From: Cladorrhinum sp. PSN259
Lineage: Eukaryota; Ascomycota; Sordariomycetes; Sordariales; Podosporaceae
Assembly: GCA_033725935.1 (NCBI GenBank)
Contig: MU867062.1
Location: 1,240,001-1,304,000, forward strand
Direction of reading: 5' to 3'
Length of the DNA: 64,000 nt
Shown: one piece after another, positions 22,094 to 32,495 of the stretch
How the letters are laid out: the number at the start of each line of letters is the position of its first letter
How positions within the stretch are numbered: position 1 is the stretch's first letter
Program-made: the position numbers and the translations under genes
The notes under the pieces: model-generated
The model's database searches: none
Told to the model about the DNA's origin: nothing
The model's input: the letters and a program-made list of their open reading frames with translations, nothing else

Positions 22094-23356
22094 ATGGCTC
22101 TGAACCTCTCCGCCTTTGGGGTCCTCCCCGCCGGACTCGCTGTCGCCCCCACCCCATTCACCCTCAGCGTCCCAAACCGTGATGTCCACACCCTCTACTC
22201 TCTCGTCGACTCGGCCTACATCGCCGCCCCCGGTTACTACAACACCCACGCCTATGCGCCCAACGGCACTTTTGGTATTTCGCGCGACTGGCTCATCGAC
22301 TCCAAGAACCACTGGATCGACGACTATGACTGGCGCGAGGCCGAAGCATACCAGAACTCGTTCCCCCAGTGGAAGCTCAACGTCACTACTCCCTCCGACG
22401 GCCAGCTCTGGAGCCTTCACTTTGTTGGTCTCTTCTCCCAAAAGACTGATGCCATCCCCATAACGTTCCTCCACGGTTGGCCCGGTTCGTGGTTGGAGTT
22501 TGCCGGCGTGGTGGAGTTGTTGGCCGCCAAGTACACCCCCGAGACCCTGCCCTACCACGTCATCGTTCCCAGCATTCCCGATTACGCCGAGTCCACCCGC
22601 CTCGAGGAGGTCGAGACCGAGATAGACATGAACCAGGCCGGCGAGGCCCTGAACGAGCTGATGAAGGGACTCGGTTTCGACTCGTATGTCGCTCAGGGCG
22701 GTGACGTCGGCAGCTTCCTCTCCTTGACCATGTGCGGCAACCACGACGAGTGCAAGGCCTATCACTTGAACATGTACTTCATGACTCCAGAGCAAAGCGC
22801 GGCCGTTGCCAACATCAGCATCAACGAAGAGGAGAGGAAAAGACAAGATGACGCGGCGGCGTGGGGCAAGACCGGATCGGCGTATGCCAACGAGCACGGC
22901 ACCCGCCCCTCAACCATCTCTCTGGTCCTCAACACCAATCCCATGGCCATGCTCGCCTGGATGGGTGAAAAGTTCATCGAGTGGAGCGACAATGTCAAGT
23001 CGGAGCCCCTTTCCCTCGACACAATCATCTCGATGGTCTCCCTCTACTGGTTCACCGACACCTACGTCAGGTCCATGTGGTCCTACCGCGTCCTGACCAG
23101 CATTGTCGGTGGCTCCCCTCCCACCATGCCCACCTCATACACCAAGCCCTTTGGCTACTCTGCCTTCCGCACCGAGATTGCCACCTTCCCCCGCCCCTGG
23201 GCTGAGTATCTCTTCCCCAACAACTTGGTCTTTTTCAAGTCCCACGACAAGGGTGGCCACTTTGCTGCTCTGCAGGAGCCAGCTTTGTTCTTGGAGGACA
23301 TCGAGGCCTTCTTGGCCCTTGATGTCGTCAAGGGCAATATTACTGCTTCCGCTTAA
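22094..23356 (+). CDS. Microsomal-type epoxide hydrolase (EHN + alpha/beta-hydrolase)
   Basis: Intronless, 420 aa, with Kozak-like AAAATGGCT. An N-terminal EHN region (about 20-110) with the PF.L.VP and DWRE..A..NSFPQWK elements precedes an alpha/beta-hydrolase fold. Visible catalytic features are the oxyanion motif HGWPGS (127-132), the nucleophile Asp204 in QGGDVGS, the base His389 in DKGGHFAALQEP, and candidate lid tyrosines near 264 and 324-331. The enzyme would open epoxides of hydrophobic substrates with water to vicinal diols. The juvenile-hormone/microsomal branch is the closest in layout. It stands 6 kb from the terpene cyclase with unrelated sequence between, so a shared pathway is only a possibility. 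Confidence 0.92.
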   Translation: MALNLSAFGVLPAGLAVAPTPFTLSVPNRDVHTLYSLVDSAYIAAPGYYNTHAYAPNGTFGISRDWLIDSKNHWIDDYDWREAEAYQNSFPQWKLNVTTPSDGQLWSLHFVGLFSQKTDAIPITFLHGWPGSWLEFAGVVELLAAKYTPETLPYHVIVPSIPDYAESTRLEEVETEIDMNQAGEALNELMKGLGFDSYVAQGGDVGSFLSLTMCGNHDECKAYHLNMYFMTPEQSAAVANISINEEERKRQDDAAAWGKTGSAYANEHGTRPSTISLVLNTNPMAMLAWMGEKFIEWSDNVKSEPLSLDTIISMVSLYWFTDTYVRSMWSYRVLTSIVGGSPPTMPTSYTKPFGYSAFRTEIATFPRPWAEYLFPNNLVFFKSHDKGGHFAALQEPALFLEDIEAFLALDVVKGNITASA

Positions 23357-23920
23357 ATGACGACGTCGCAAGGCAAAATAATGTTTCTGGTCTAATGTGA
23401 TGTTGAAGAAGGAAGGAGAGGAAGAAGAATACATATATATAATATATATCCATAATGTCTAGGTAGAATATTAGCGCTGTGCCTCAAATTTATCACAATT
23501 ACAATACCAACTTGTTCATACAGCTCCATGTGTCCTCTGTTGGCTTTGTTAGTTGATCTCCCATTTCCAGGCCACCCTCGCAGCCCTCCCGCGTTCATCA
23601 AGGTATTTCTTACACTGCAAGTCGCGACTTGGCGACTTCAACCGACTTGCTTATCTAGAACTGTTTTATAATCCGCGGACACTAATCTAACTTTTTTCCT
23701 ACAACAATAACCTTCTTTCTATGACATGAGGCGGCAGTTATACTGATTACATCTCTGCTTTATGAACGACCGTTGATCTATTAACTTCTGTAAAAGCATA
23801 TTACCCATGAACTTTAAACGTACAAGTCCTCTCTCAAATATCTTTCCCGCTACTAACTTGGTACCAAGTAGACTCCACGTCGAATTCTGATGAATGCGGG
23901 GCCGCTGAGCCATTATTAGG
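23357..23920. other. Convergent intergenic region
   Basis: 3' flanks of the epoxide hydrolase and of the DUF1766-type gene, with a short TA-rich run near 23430-23450. No gene is seen. Confidence 0.5.
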
Positions 23921-25510
23921 CTAGGTGATTATGTCTTCCACACAAAGTTTGTCCATCTCCAGGCTTAGATGTATATCCGCATCGTGAGACTTTGCAGGCG
24001 GGAGGAGTGGTGACTCAGGCGGCAGTAGGAGGAGTGGTGAAGGCGGCAGTGGGATTTGCTCAGGTGATAATTCCTCACCTGCTGGCGTTCTCCTAGCTGG
24101 AACATTTTGATGCGGCAGTTCGATCCTAGTAGACGTCGACCGAATCGGCAGCGACTGTAGACGTACTAGTGATGGTACTTTATAGCGTTCCAGGTCTTCC
24201 AGCTTCGGCGTACTCTTGAGACCTTCCTCCTGCTTCTCAAGCTTCGGCGCGCGTCCCGGGCTTGCCGGCTTCCCTGCGGGCATCGTCGGTTCAGCCAAAG
24301 ACAGCTTATACCGCTCCATCAACTTCTCGGCAGTGAGGGTCTCCTCAGTTTTCATTGCCGACACAAAGTCCTTCCATCTGGGTTTCAAGCGCCCTTCTGA
24401 ATCGTAGGGCTCAGCGGCTTTCATAAACTCTGCCCAACTACCCAGCACCTGCTCCGCTCTTTCCTTGCTCACCTCGAACCACTCTTCATGACTTTTCTCG
24501 CACCCTTTACACATCCGCTCCCGGCGCCATTCCTTGATGAGCTCGTAGTGCGTGAGGGTTTCGACGCGCTTGGCGTGGGGTACATTGTCCACGCTGAACA
24601 GTAGGTTTGGCGTATATCCGCACTCGGACCAACCTTCGATGCGGCGCGAGACGGACCTTGCTGTCCACCCAATTTTGACGTGGCCTGGAGAAGAATCCCG
24701 GTCGAAAATGTAAACTGAGCCGGTCTCGAAGTCTCGACCTGCTAGATTATTGAGGATTTGCTGCGAGACGCACTGGCTGCGATCGGGTTCCGTAATATGG
24801 GTACGGAACTCAGACAGTGGAGGCCGAAAGCTGGAAGCCGTGGGTCGGACCGAGATTGCGTTTGTGGGTTTGTCGGTTTCGTGGGAGCGGAGATCATAGC
24901 GTGGTCCACCTCCAAAGTCTTGAAGTGGAATGCCAAGACTAGTGTTTGTAGATGTCAACAAAGCAGCTTGGCAGGACCATAGCCTGAGGCTCGCGACGGA
25001 TGTCGGAGGTGTTGTGCTGATACTACTGGACGCTGCGGTATCGGGCCGGTCCTGGGCTGGGCTGGCTATACCTGTGCTGTAAACTGAACTGGCACGACCG
25101 GAATTTCCTGTAGCTGGGATGGAGGCAGCATCGTCTGCGAGGATGGCACCCTCCCCTAACTGAACAACAGAGGCTGCAAGACTGGATTGCTCGGCGGCAT
25201 GTCTTCGGATCTCTTCTTGCCACCTCTCGGCTAGTGATATCAAAAGCTTAACGTCCACTATGCGATCTCGATGTTGAGCCCGGCCCGATTTGCAACACCA
25301 GCACAAGATATACTCTTCAAGTAACTCAACGCCGACGTCGTCAGCTGGGCGGCTACTGATAATGGTATAAAGTTCGATCGCTCTCTCATAGTTGCTAGAA
25401 GGCCACCGGCATCTCGTCTCCTTCAGGGTGAAATATATGCATTTGCTGTCCTCGGACGGGTGAAGGTCGTGGAATGGGGCGAACCAGGATACGCCGGGGT
25501 TGAAACGCAT
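23921..25510 (-). CDS. Fungal T5orf172/DUF1766 protein (GIY-YIG superfamily domain)
   Basis: Intronless, 529 aa, ATG at 25510. Residues about 262-365 form a T5orf172-type domain: GSVYIFDRD..PGHVKIGWTARSVSRRIEGW, then a helical part with CKGCEKSHEEWFEV. The first strands (VYIF, KIGWT) and the following Arg match the GIY-YIG nuclease core as it appears in this branch. The N-terminal about 110 residues hold a Cys-containing region (RCRW, YILCWCCKSG) typical of the fungal family. Low-complexity Ser/Thr-rich linkers and a Pro-rich tail flank the domain. The domain is known from phage and bacterial proteins and is expanded in filamentous fungi. Nuclease activity is not demonstrated by the sequence, and the biological role is unknown. 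Confidence 0.85.
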   Translation of the reverse strand: MRFNPGVSWFAPFHDLHPSEDSKCIYFTLKETRCRWPSSNYERAIELYTIISSRPADDVGVELLEEYILCWCCKSGRAQHRDRIVDVKLLISLAERWQEEIRRHAAEQSSLAASVVQLGEGAILADDAASIPATGNSGRASSVYSTGIASPAQDRPDTAASSSISTTPPTSVASLRLWSCQAALLTSTNTSLGIPLQDFGGGPRYDLRSHETDKPTNAISVRPTASSFRPPLSEFRTHITEPDRSQCVSQQILNNLAGRDFETGSVYIFDRDSSPGHVKIGWTARSVSRRIEGWSECGYTPNLLFSVDNVPHAKRVETLTHYELIKEWRRERMCKGCEKSHEEWFEVSKERAEQVLGSWAEFMKAAEPYDSEGRLKPRWKDFVSAMKTEETLTAEKLMERYKLSLAEPTMPAGKPASPGRAPKLEKQEEGLKSTPKLEDLERYKVPSLVRLQSLPIRSTSTRIELPHQNVPARRTPAGEELSPEQIPLPPSPLLLLPPESPLLPPAKSHDADIHLSLEMDKLCVEDIIT

Positions 25511-26853
25511 GGTTAGCCGTGCTGACGAGTCCAGCCGCTGCGTAATCCGATGAAAAGAAGGAAAAGTTCCTCTCCGGCCGTTTGCTGCTTCTTATGCCTG
25601 CCTGTCTCGACAGCAGGCGTTGTTGGACTTGTAACCCAAAAAACAAAAAAGATAGTTATCTACGGAGTAGTCGCAGAGTATTTCAGTTTGTGAAACAGAC
25701 GACGGAAGAGGTGAGGGCATGGAGAGGCAGCAGCAAGGCTTGCAAAATGCAGTTTCACTCATGCCCACGACCACAAACGCTACCCTGGGGGGCTGCTTGG
25801 AGCCAAGGCAGGATGAAGGGAAGATCTTGTCACATGGCAAGGTCGGCGCAGCGCAGATCCTATAGATAGTAGCCAATCACATGGATTGAAAATCATCAAC
25901 TTTAAGCAAAAAAGCGACTGACTTTTGTAGAGACTGGGTTGCGCGCGTGAGGTAGACAAAAGGGGTAAGCGTATTGAGCCATGATACACAGTGGCTGAGG
26001 CTCAGCACTGGCAGGGTGATCGAGCATAGTATGTGTATCTGTTGTGTTGCCCACCCTGCTACAAGCGGGGGCAAACCCCAAATTATGCAGCAGCCAGCCG
26101 TTTTAGTATGTGGTTAGCACTTTGTGGAATTCTTTTTTCCCACATCATCCAATTCATCACATTCTTCTTCATTGTCTTTGCGTGCCATCATCCCACAGTA
26201 TTGCTTTAAGTAGCCAGAAGTCAAGTGTGCCGGTCTAGACTAGCCGTATACATGGACTGAGCGCTTCCCGCAAGGCTGCCTGGTTAGCGCTCACGATATT
26301 GACCATAACGTGAGGGTGAGACGGGAACACTGCAGCGTCGTGACAAGAAGCGGGTGCAAATATCAGTTTCACTTCTCTCAAAGACACAAAACAATAATAC
26401 CTTGAGTAGAAAAAGCCATTGCTGCGTTTGAAAAGCACCTGCGTCGCTCGTTTACACTACTGCTACCCTGCATCATCACAGGATGGAATACTTTTTAGCT
26501 GTTTCTTTCGGCTGAGCGCCCTTCACGCACTTGATTTATTGCAGACTATACGGGATTCTCATGTACAGTAGCCAGACATCTTAGATTTGTTACTATTCGG
26601 CTTGTAACTGCAGGAATTGTGTTGTTGAAAAGTTTTGTAGAAAAGTGGTGGACTTATCCGAGAGGCTTGATGATCTGTCGGGCCGCTTGTGGGGTTAGTC
26701 AAGATATTAATGGAAATATTATGCTTTCAACGAATTTGAAATATCACGTAATTGACTGAATCCTTTAGATTTAGATCCAAGACCTCCTAAGATACAAATA
26801 TCAATAAATCTACCCGTATTCATTATATTCTTAGCCGTTTATACCGGGTACCC
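25511..26853. other. Intergenic stretch, no supported gene
   Basis: No coding evidence. The stretch becomes AT-rich toward the half-site cluster that follows. Confidence 0.5.
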
Positions 26854-26854
26854 A

Positions 26855-27104
26855 TGAGCCGCTCAAATTCCATGAGCAGATCAAACCTTGAACCTGCTCA
26901 TGGATATATGAGCGGTATCAGTACTGCTCATCTTGATAAGCAGCATTTGTACCATAAGCTGCTCATTTTGATGAGCGGCTTAACCCCCCATAAGCGGCTT
27001 ATTGACGTGAGCAGTATTACAAAAAAACACTACCAAATAGTTCCTCGTCGGTTTGAGCTGCTCATGGAATTCAGTAGTATAAATACCGTACCAGACCGGC
27101 TCAT
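26855..27104. repeat. Dense cluster of TGAGC/GCTCA (and TAAGC/GCTTA) half-sites
   Basis: In 250 bp I count 12 copies of TGAGC or its complement GCTCA and 5 of TAAGC/GCTTA. Many are paired head to head: perfect 11-bp palindromes TGAGC-N-GCTCA at 26855-26865 and 27054-27064, and TAAGCGGCTTA at about 26992. Spacing is irregular, so this is not a simple tandem repeat. An 88-codon frame overlaps it but encodes no recognisable protein. Confidence 0.75.
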
Positions 27105-27367
27105 GGGGACCAGGTTGTGAGGGTAGGGTCATTGTACAACTTATGAAACTTACGGGCAGGTGATGGGGGCTCTAGAGGAGATGCACAAGATTGTAACAAA
27201 CCACACCTGTTTTCAGAAAGCAACAACCGCTTGCAGAAAAAAGACACATCCCGAGTAGTAACAAACAACTCTCGGGCATAAAAGGACACAGCTTCACACT
27301 CATTAGGGATTCATCTTTTCTTCTGCTTCTTCTTCAAGGATTAGTCTTGCAACCATAGAGACGTGAT

Positions 27368-27413
27368 CCATCCCTGCTGTCAAATGACAGTAGGGATGGC
27401 CCTCTTTGAGGGA
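27368..27413. other. Two back-to-back strong stem-loops
   Basis: CCATCCCTGCTGTCA (27368-27382) pairs with 27385-27399 in a 15-pair stem (14 Watson-Crick, one G-U) with a 2-nt loop. CCCTC/GAGGG with a TTT loop follows at 27401-27413. Nearby, AGAGACGTG occurs at about 27357 and again at about 27533. The context suggests a mobile-element relic rather than a gene. Confidence 0.5.
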
Positions 27414-27700
27414 GCTTCTAGTTATACACACGGTTAAACAGCCATGTTGTGTATAATTGTATTATAAGTGTTCGGGTTTTATTTTTTTCTTCCGGTTATG
27501 CTCGATAACGCTCTAATCTATACAATAACAATAGAGACGTGGTTAATACAATCTAATGCTTAAAATTTTGTTAGCTCGGTACATGCCTCATGAAGCAAAG
27601 GACAGAAACAAGGTACGGAGGCCGATCAAACATACAAACCATAAGGTCTTAGAAAACCGCAAGTTAAGAGATAGTACGTGGTGGAATATCCAGCATGCTT

Positions 27701-27784
27701 AGAAAGGAGTCAGGAATGCATTAAAAGAAACCGAATAGGCGTAGAAAGGAGGCAGGAATTCATCAGCAGAAGCTGAATAGGCGT
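27701..27784. repeat. Tandem dimer of a 42-bp unit
   Basis: Unit 27701-27742 and unit 27743-27784 both begin AGAAAGGAG and end GAATAGGCGT, with 7 mismatches over 42 positions. A partial third copy of the end (GAAATAGGC) follows. Confidence 0.8.
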
Positions 27785-27909
27785 ACAAACAAGTGAAATA
27801 GGCCTAGGCAAGTGTTGAATTGGGCGTGTACCGCGCTAACAAACATTTAAAGCTTTATTAGATTGTACACTACCGTTGCACCGTCGTGTCGATACCTCAC
27901 CTGTGCATC

Positions 27910-28050
27910 ATGTCTTTTAACAAGGATGATCGACATCATGAGCGTAACCGCCGTTATCGTCGTGCCCTTGCCGAGTCCTTAGCCGTCGAGTGCGTGATTT
28001 GCCCTCGAAAAAGACATACAGATGTGATATTAAATTTGAGAAGAATCTAA
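27910..28050 (+). CDS. Small hypothetical frame, 46 aa, His/Arg-rich
   Basis: ATG at 27910 to TAA at 28050 encodes a basic peptide beginning MSFNKDDRHHERNRRYRRA and containing CVICPRK. It lies in a GC-richer island within AT-rich repeat sequence. It could be the start of a decayed transposon protein or chance; the family is not recognised. Confidence 0.2.
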   Translation: MSFNKDDRHHERNRRYRRALAESLAVECVICPRKRHTDVILNLRRI

Positions 28051-28571
28051 ACAGATTAATTTCTGTTATTTTCGATTGTTCTAGACGTAGGACATGAACT
28101 CGATACAGGTCTAGACCCTTACCCCCATTGAGCGCAGAGTCAATCTTTCAGGGGTTGGAATAAAATGATTGGCAGGTAGATTGCGGGGAAGTGATATGGC
28201 GTTCACGTCACAGCTGAGTGTTGCCAGAGCGGACTAGCGGCACGCAACAAAAAGCATGGGATCTTCTGAAACAGGCCAGATTCAAATGAGTATTGCCCAC
28301 TAGACTGTGATTGATATCAATATGGCGAAATCTGGGCGCTGCGGCTCAGTTTCAGCTCGCCATTGAGCGTAAGCGCGCCGGTGCATGCATGTTTCCATCG
28401 ACTGTGGCGTCGGTAACACAGATGTCAGGTCGCCACGGGGAGTAGCTGAACTGGTCGAATCATCCGTTTACAGGAGTATGGTGATGAGGGAACTGAGCTG
28501 AACCGGAGTTCATTCTCCTTGCGAGATAGAGCGAGGAATAGGAGGCCTTTGACAAGGAGACCGTACGGGCC
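28051..28571. other. Intergenic region upstream of the Cys-repeat gene
   Basis: No gene is seen. The promoter of the following gene lies at its right end. Confidence 0.45.
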
Positions 28572-28579
28572 TATATAAG
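28572..28579 (+). promoter_or_regulatory. TATA box of the Cys-repeat protein gene
   Basis: TATATAAG about 75 bp upstream of the ATG at 28647. Confidence 0.6.
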
Positions 28580-28646
28580 TGAGCGTGACAATTCCCGATA
28601 ATGAAGAGACAAGAACAGATCTCCCAAGGCATTCAAATCTCCAGCC

Positions 28647-31067
28647 ATGGTTCGATCCATCAGTCTTTTGGCCCTTCTGGGCAGCGCGGCCTGTAGTGCT
28701 GCCACCGAGATTGTAATTCTTCCTCCCGGCAGCAAGAACCTTCTCTTTGCGCAACCCGCCGGCACGGCTCCAAAGGGAGTCTACACCCTCCGGCATGACG
28801 CATCCAACATTGAGCTCCCCTTGGACTTCAACTTCCCCATCCGCTCCCTGGGAATAAACGACTTCAGGCCGGAGCCACACCCAAGCCGCCCGCACGAGAT
28901 GGTCTGCTGCCCTCCCGGGACCTTCTTTGATCCACGTACGCAGCAGTGCGCCTTCCTTGCCTCGTCCATCTGCCCGCAAGGCTTCTCCCTCGACGCAGCC
29001 ACCAAGAGCATCTGCATCAGCGAGACACCGCCATGCCCAAAGGATCTGTATCTCGATAACGGCCGATGCGTCTCCCCCAACCCTCCGACATGTGCGGACC
29101 ATGCCGCTCAATTCGACAAAGAGACGAACGAGTGCATTGCCCTATCGCCGCCCGAATGTGACAGCCCCCTGAAGGTCGAAGGCCCCAACTGCGTCTCCCC
29201 GGATTACACGCCTGGGTGCGGATTCGGATATCGCCAGGAGGATACACGGTGCATCCTCATCGCCGGACCGAGCTGCGGCCCACCAGAGCTCGGTCTAGTC
29301 GTCTCTAGCGACAACGCAGGAAAGCCCATCTGCGTGTCAAAAAATCTCCCCGTCTGTCCTAACGGCTCCAAGCCCGACAAGGAGACGTGCACAGTGATCA
29401 CGGGCCCGAAGTGCCCGAAGGATTTCCAGAACGTTGAGGGAAGCTGCATCTTCAAGGGCAACCTTTGTCCCCAGGGTGGCGTTTACACAACCTTTCAAGA
29501 CGAACGCTCCCCGGTCTGTCGTACATCGGAGCCACCACTGTGCCTTTCCGGAGACCTGCAGGGAACCGAGTGCGTTTCCAAACAGTCGCCCTGCCTACCT
29601 GGATACACTTTGACCAAGGATCACATGTGCACGCGATCCGAGCGGTTACAGTGCGGCCCGAACAGCAAGGTCTTTATCCTCGATGAGGATGACGGACCGC
29701 AGCATGAGGCCTTCTGCTGTCCCGACATACCCGGCATGACTTTGGATCACAGTGGTCAGTGCAGCATCCAACTCCCAGAGTGCCCGTCGGAAATGACATA
29801 CGATGAAGACCAGGAGCTGTGCGTTTACACCCCACAGCCGAAGGACTGCGAAACGGGCCAGCTTGATTCCGAAACCGGACTCTGCACCGAGACCACCGAC
29901 GCAAAGTGCGACTTTGGTACGCCCGACCCCGTTACCGGCAAATGTAACCTCGGGAAGCCCTCCTGCCCAACCGCCGGCGCCGTGTTCGACGAGGAGACCG
30001 GCCAATGCCACCTGACCGAGACGCCCACGTGCCCTGAAAAGTCCAAGCTAATCGCCGGGCAGTGCGTCTCCGATGACACATCTACGTGTCCCGAAGACGC
30101 CCCTCACTCGGGCGACAAATCAAAGTGCGTCTACAAGAACCCGCCCACGTGTCCGGGCGATAGTCAATACCACAAAGATCTCCAGCTCTGCGTCGTACCC
30201 TACAAGCCCACCTGCGACCACATGGCTGAAGCCCTGGGTGGTGATACGCCTCGGCTGGAACGTGACGGTCTCCGCTGCGTCTCCCCCGCACCGCCGGCCT
30301 GCCCCCCCGGTAGCGGGACCGAATTTGATCCGGAGACCAAAAAGTGCGTCGGCAAGGAATTGCCCAAGTGCGTCGGTGATTTCCAGTTCTCCGATAAGTC
30401 GCACAAGTGCGTTTCCAATATACCACCGGGATGTGAACACCTCGGCCCTAGCTTCAGTCTCTGGGAGGGCAAATGCGTCGCCGACACGGATCCCATATGT
30501 CCTGCCCAGTCCAATTGGGTTCCAAGCCTGAAGGCGTGTGTCAGCGACAAGCCACCCTGTCCCGAAAATACCCCAACCATCGACGGCAAGTGCGTTTCGA
30601 GTGAGCCGCCGCGGTGCAAGATGCACGGCACTGAGTTTCAACCGGGCGTCGGCTGCGTAGCCAAGAATGTGAAGCCCAAGTGCATCGAGGGCACCGAGCT
30701 GAATGATGAAGGGGAATGTGTCTCTGCACCACGATGCCACGGGAAGGACCTCGTGCCCTTCAATGGGATGTGCGTCTCGAAGACCCAGAAGCCAGAGTGT
30801 CCGTACCCGACCGTAGACAGGGGAGACGGTCGGTGCGTGACTAGGACAGAGCCCGAGTGCCCCAACCCCGGCGAGGAGAACCTCGGGCTGAGTTTCGACA
30901 AGTTCTCGGGCAAATGTGTCGGCGCCCCACCCAAGTGTCCGGACAGGTCGCAGCTGGACGGTGGAATGGCCAAGTGTATCACTGCCAGCGCGCGGACGTG
31001 CTTTGCCCTGCTGGCTTGTCCTGATGTGGTGGATGATCTGCCGCTGTTGCCGCCAACCAGCGAGTAG
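28647..31067 (+). CDS. Large secreted protein made of about 30 short Cys-pair repeats
   Basis: Intronless, 806 aa, Kozak GCCATGG. After a signal peptide (1 to about 19) and about 70 residues of unique sequence, the protein consists of tandem units of 20-35 residues. Each has the shape P-P-x-C-P-x..(F/Y)D..T..(K/R)CV(S), so two or more Cys per unit, continuing to the C-terminus (last unit KCITASARTCFALLACP). I count roughly 30 units, and their sequences differ enough to indicate old divergence. The spacing recalls the type I repeats of apicomplexan oocyst wall proteins and other Cys-dense extracellular repeats, where disulphides build a stable coat. A structural role in a spore or cell wall is my inference. 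No enzyme domain or GPI signal is evident. Confidence 0.85.
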   Translation: MVRSISLLALLGSAACSAATEIVILPPGSKNLLFAQPAGTAPKGVYTLRHDASNIELPLDFNFPIRSLGINDFRPEPHPSRPHEMVCCPPGTFFDPRTQQCAFLASSICPQGFSLDAATKSICISETPPCPKDLYLDNGRCVSPNPPTCADHAAQFDKETNECIALSPPECDSPLKVEGPNCVSPDYTPGCGFGYRQEDTRCILIAGPSCGPPELGLVVSSDNAGKPICVSKNLPVCPNGSKPDKETCTVITGPKCPKDFQNVEGSCIFKGNLCPQGGVYTTFQDERSPVCRTSEPPLCLSGDLQGTECVSKQSPCLPGYTLTKDHMCTRSERLQCGPNSKVFILDEDDGPQHEAFCCPDIPGMTLDHSGQCSIQLPECPSEMTYDEDQELCVYTPQPKDCETGQLDSETGLCTETTDAKCDFGTPDPVTGKCNLGKPSCPTAGAVFDEETGQCHLTETPTCPEKSKLIAGQCVSDDTSTCPEDAPHSGDKSKCVYKNPPTCPGDSQYHKDLQLCVVPYKPTCDHMAEALGGDTPRLERDGLRCVSPAPPACPPGSGTEFDPETKKCVGKELPKCVGDFQFSDKSHKCVSNIPPGCEHLGPSFSLWEGKCVADTDPICPAQSNWVPSLKACVSDKPPCPENTPTIDGKCVSSEPPRCKMHGTEFQPGVGCVAKNVKPKCIEGTELNDEGECVSAPRCHGKDLVPFNGMCVSKTQKPECPYPTVDRGDGRCVTRTEPECPNPGEENLGLSFDKFSGKCVGAPPKCPDRSQLDGGMAKCITASARTCFALLACPDVVDDLPLLPPTSE

Positions 31068-32495
31068 ACAAAGAGATGGGAGTAGTCTAGGAGGGGTTGT
31101 ACAATATGGTGAAAGAGTGGCCCCTTTGGTCGTCGATTTCTAGATTGCATCTATACACGCATTACTTCGGAGTAGAAATTCCATTAGTTTCGATTTGGTT
31201 TTGAACACCTCTGAATGTCCATTGTGATTTCCGTTCTCCACGAAGCGGCTGCTTCCTTGTCAGTATAGAGTATTAGATTCCATGCATTCAGGTGTATAGA
31301 TTAGCAGAACAGCATAAATCGTGCTGCACGCCAGCCTGTGCTCGCCTGCCATTGACATGACTGAATCAGACTCAGTGAAAGGAAAGGGGAAAGAAAGGAA
31401 GCAGAGGGGGGGGGGGGTTATACTTCCGTCCCCCACCGGCGAAAAATTCGCCTTGATGGGGGATCGGAAGTCGCGACTGCCTCCACTTGACGCAATAGGT
31501 GACACTGCACGGCCCATAAGGAAAGAGCCATCCAGCGTTGTGGAACCAGTTGTCTCTGTCAATGATTATATCATTCCCGCCCTTGCCCGAAAATCTGATC
31601 TTTCCCTTGCACCGCAACCCCGAACACGCTGTGCTTTCCAATTCTCATAATCTCTCGAGCGCATTTCCTCCCATGTGGCTCAAACTTCAGCTTCAGCAAC
31701 CTCCAGGTCTACTGGGAATGAATATGCTATCTCATGCCCAAGATTCCTCTCGAGATCTTTGGAAGGATTGTCGGATATGTAGCAGACTACGCGCAGCCTA
31801 GGCGTTCCAAGAGACTTATCGCATGAGTCCCTTAGTTACTACCACAGCCTCGGGCCCAATGCGCACCCCGTCAATCTTGCGTCGACGCAGGATAAGCAGG
31901 ATGCCGTCGCACTCACGAAGGCGGCACTAAAGTTGAGCATGCCCATTTTTCGTCTCATCAGGATGAGCAAGGTTGCGAGAAGATCAGCGGCCACCACCCC
32001 TGGGAACTAGCCTTGTCCATCCAGCATGTCGAATTTGCTGACTTTTCGACGCCACGAATACTTGGGAAACGAGGCTTGATGTGGATTCGGGCCTGGATCT
32101 CGATTCCGAACTTCACGTTATGTATTTCGCTCACAAGGTATAAAGAATTGATGCCAAGTTTCTAGAACGTTCAACCCGGCACATGTTTAGCCGCCGAGAT
32201 GTCACCTCCACATGGCCTCAACGGAGGACAGGTGAATCAGTGCCCGGTTAAAATCCTACAGTAGCTGCCGAGATATTTAGGCAGTTGCAGATGTCAATCA
32301 TGGCAGCATGCCATTGTTAATTTTCGTGGCAGAAAACATGGGGGTTTAAAGTGCAGGCCACGTTGCCAAATGCCACGACTGGAGTGACATAACTCCTTCG
32401 ACGTCACTTCTCGGCAACACAGCCGTTTCTTTACTCTTACTTTGAATGTAGGGTGGGCAACAAGATTATCCAGCAGCATCAGCCAAACATACAAC
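31068..32495. other. Intergenic stretch with a possible F-box-like relic
   Basis: A frame of about 30 residues near 31737 reads MPKIPLEIFGRIVGYVADYA, which looks like the first helix of an F-box. The sequence beyond it (to about 32160) is broken by stops in every frame. A G-tract lies at about 31411. Otherwise it is promoter and 5' leader of the SET gene. Confidence 0.35.

Noticed and set aside
22049..22897. 282-codon minus-strand frame
   Set aside because: Antisense of the epoxide hydrolase. It exists because of GC-rich third positions, and its protein has no domain.
26854..27120. 88-codon frame MSRSNSMSRSN
   Set aside because: Follows the TGAGC/GCTCA half-site cluster and has no protein features.
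27196..27550. Solo LTR with TG..CA ends
   Set aside because: TGTAACA and AATACA ends can be chosen, but I found no matching 5-bp target duplication and no second copy, so it is listed only as a possible relic.
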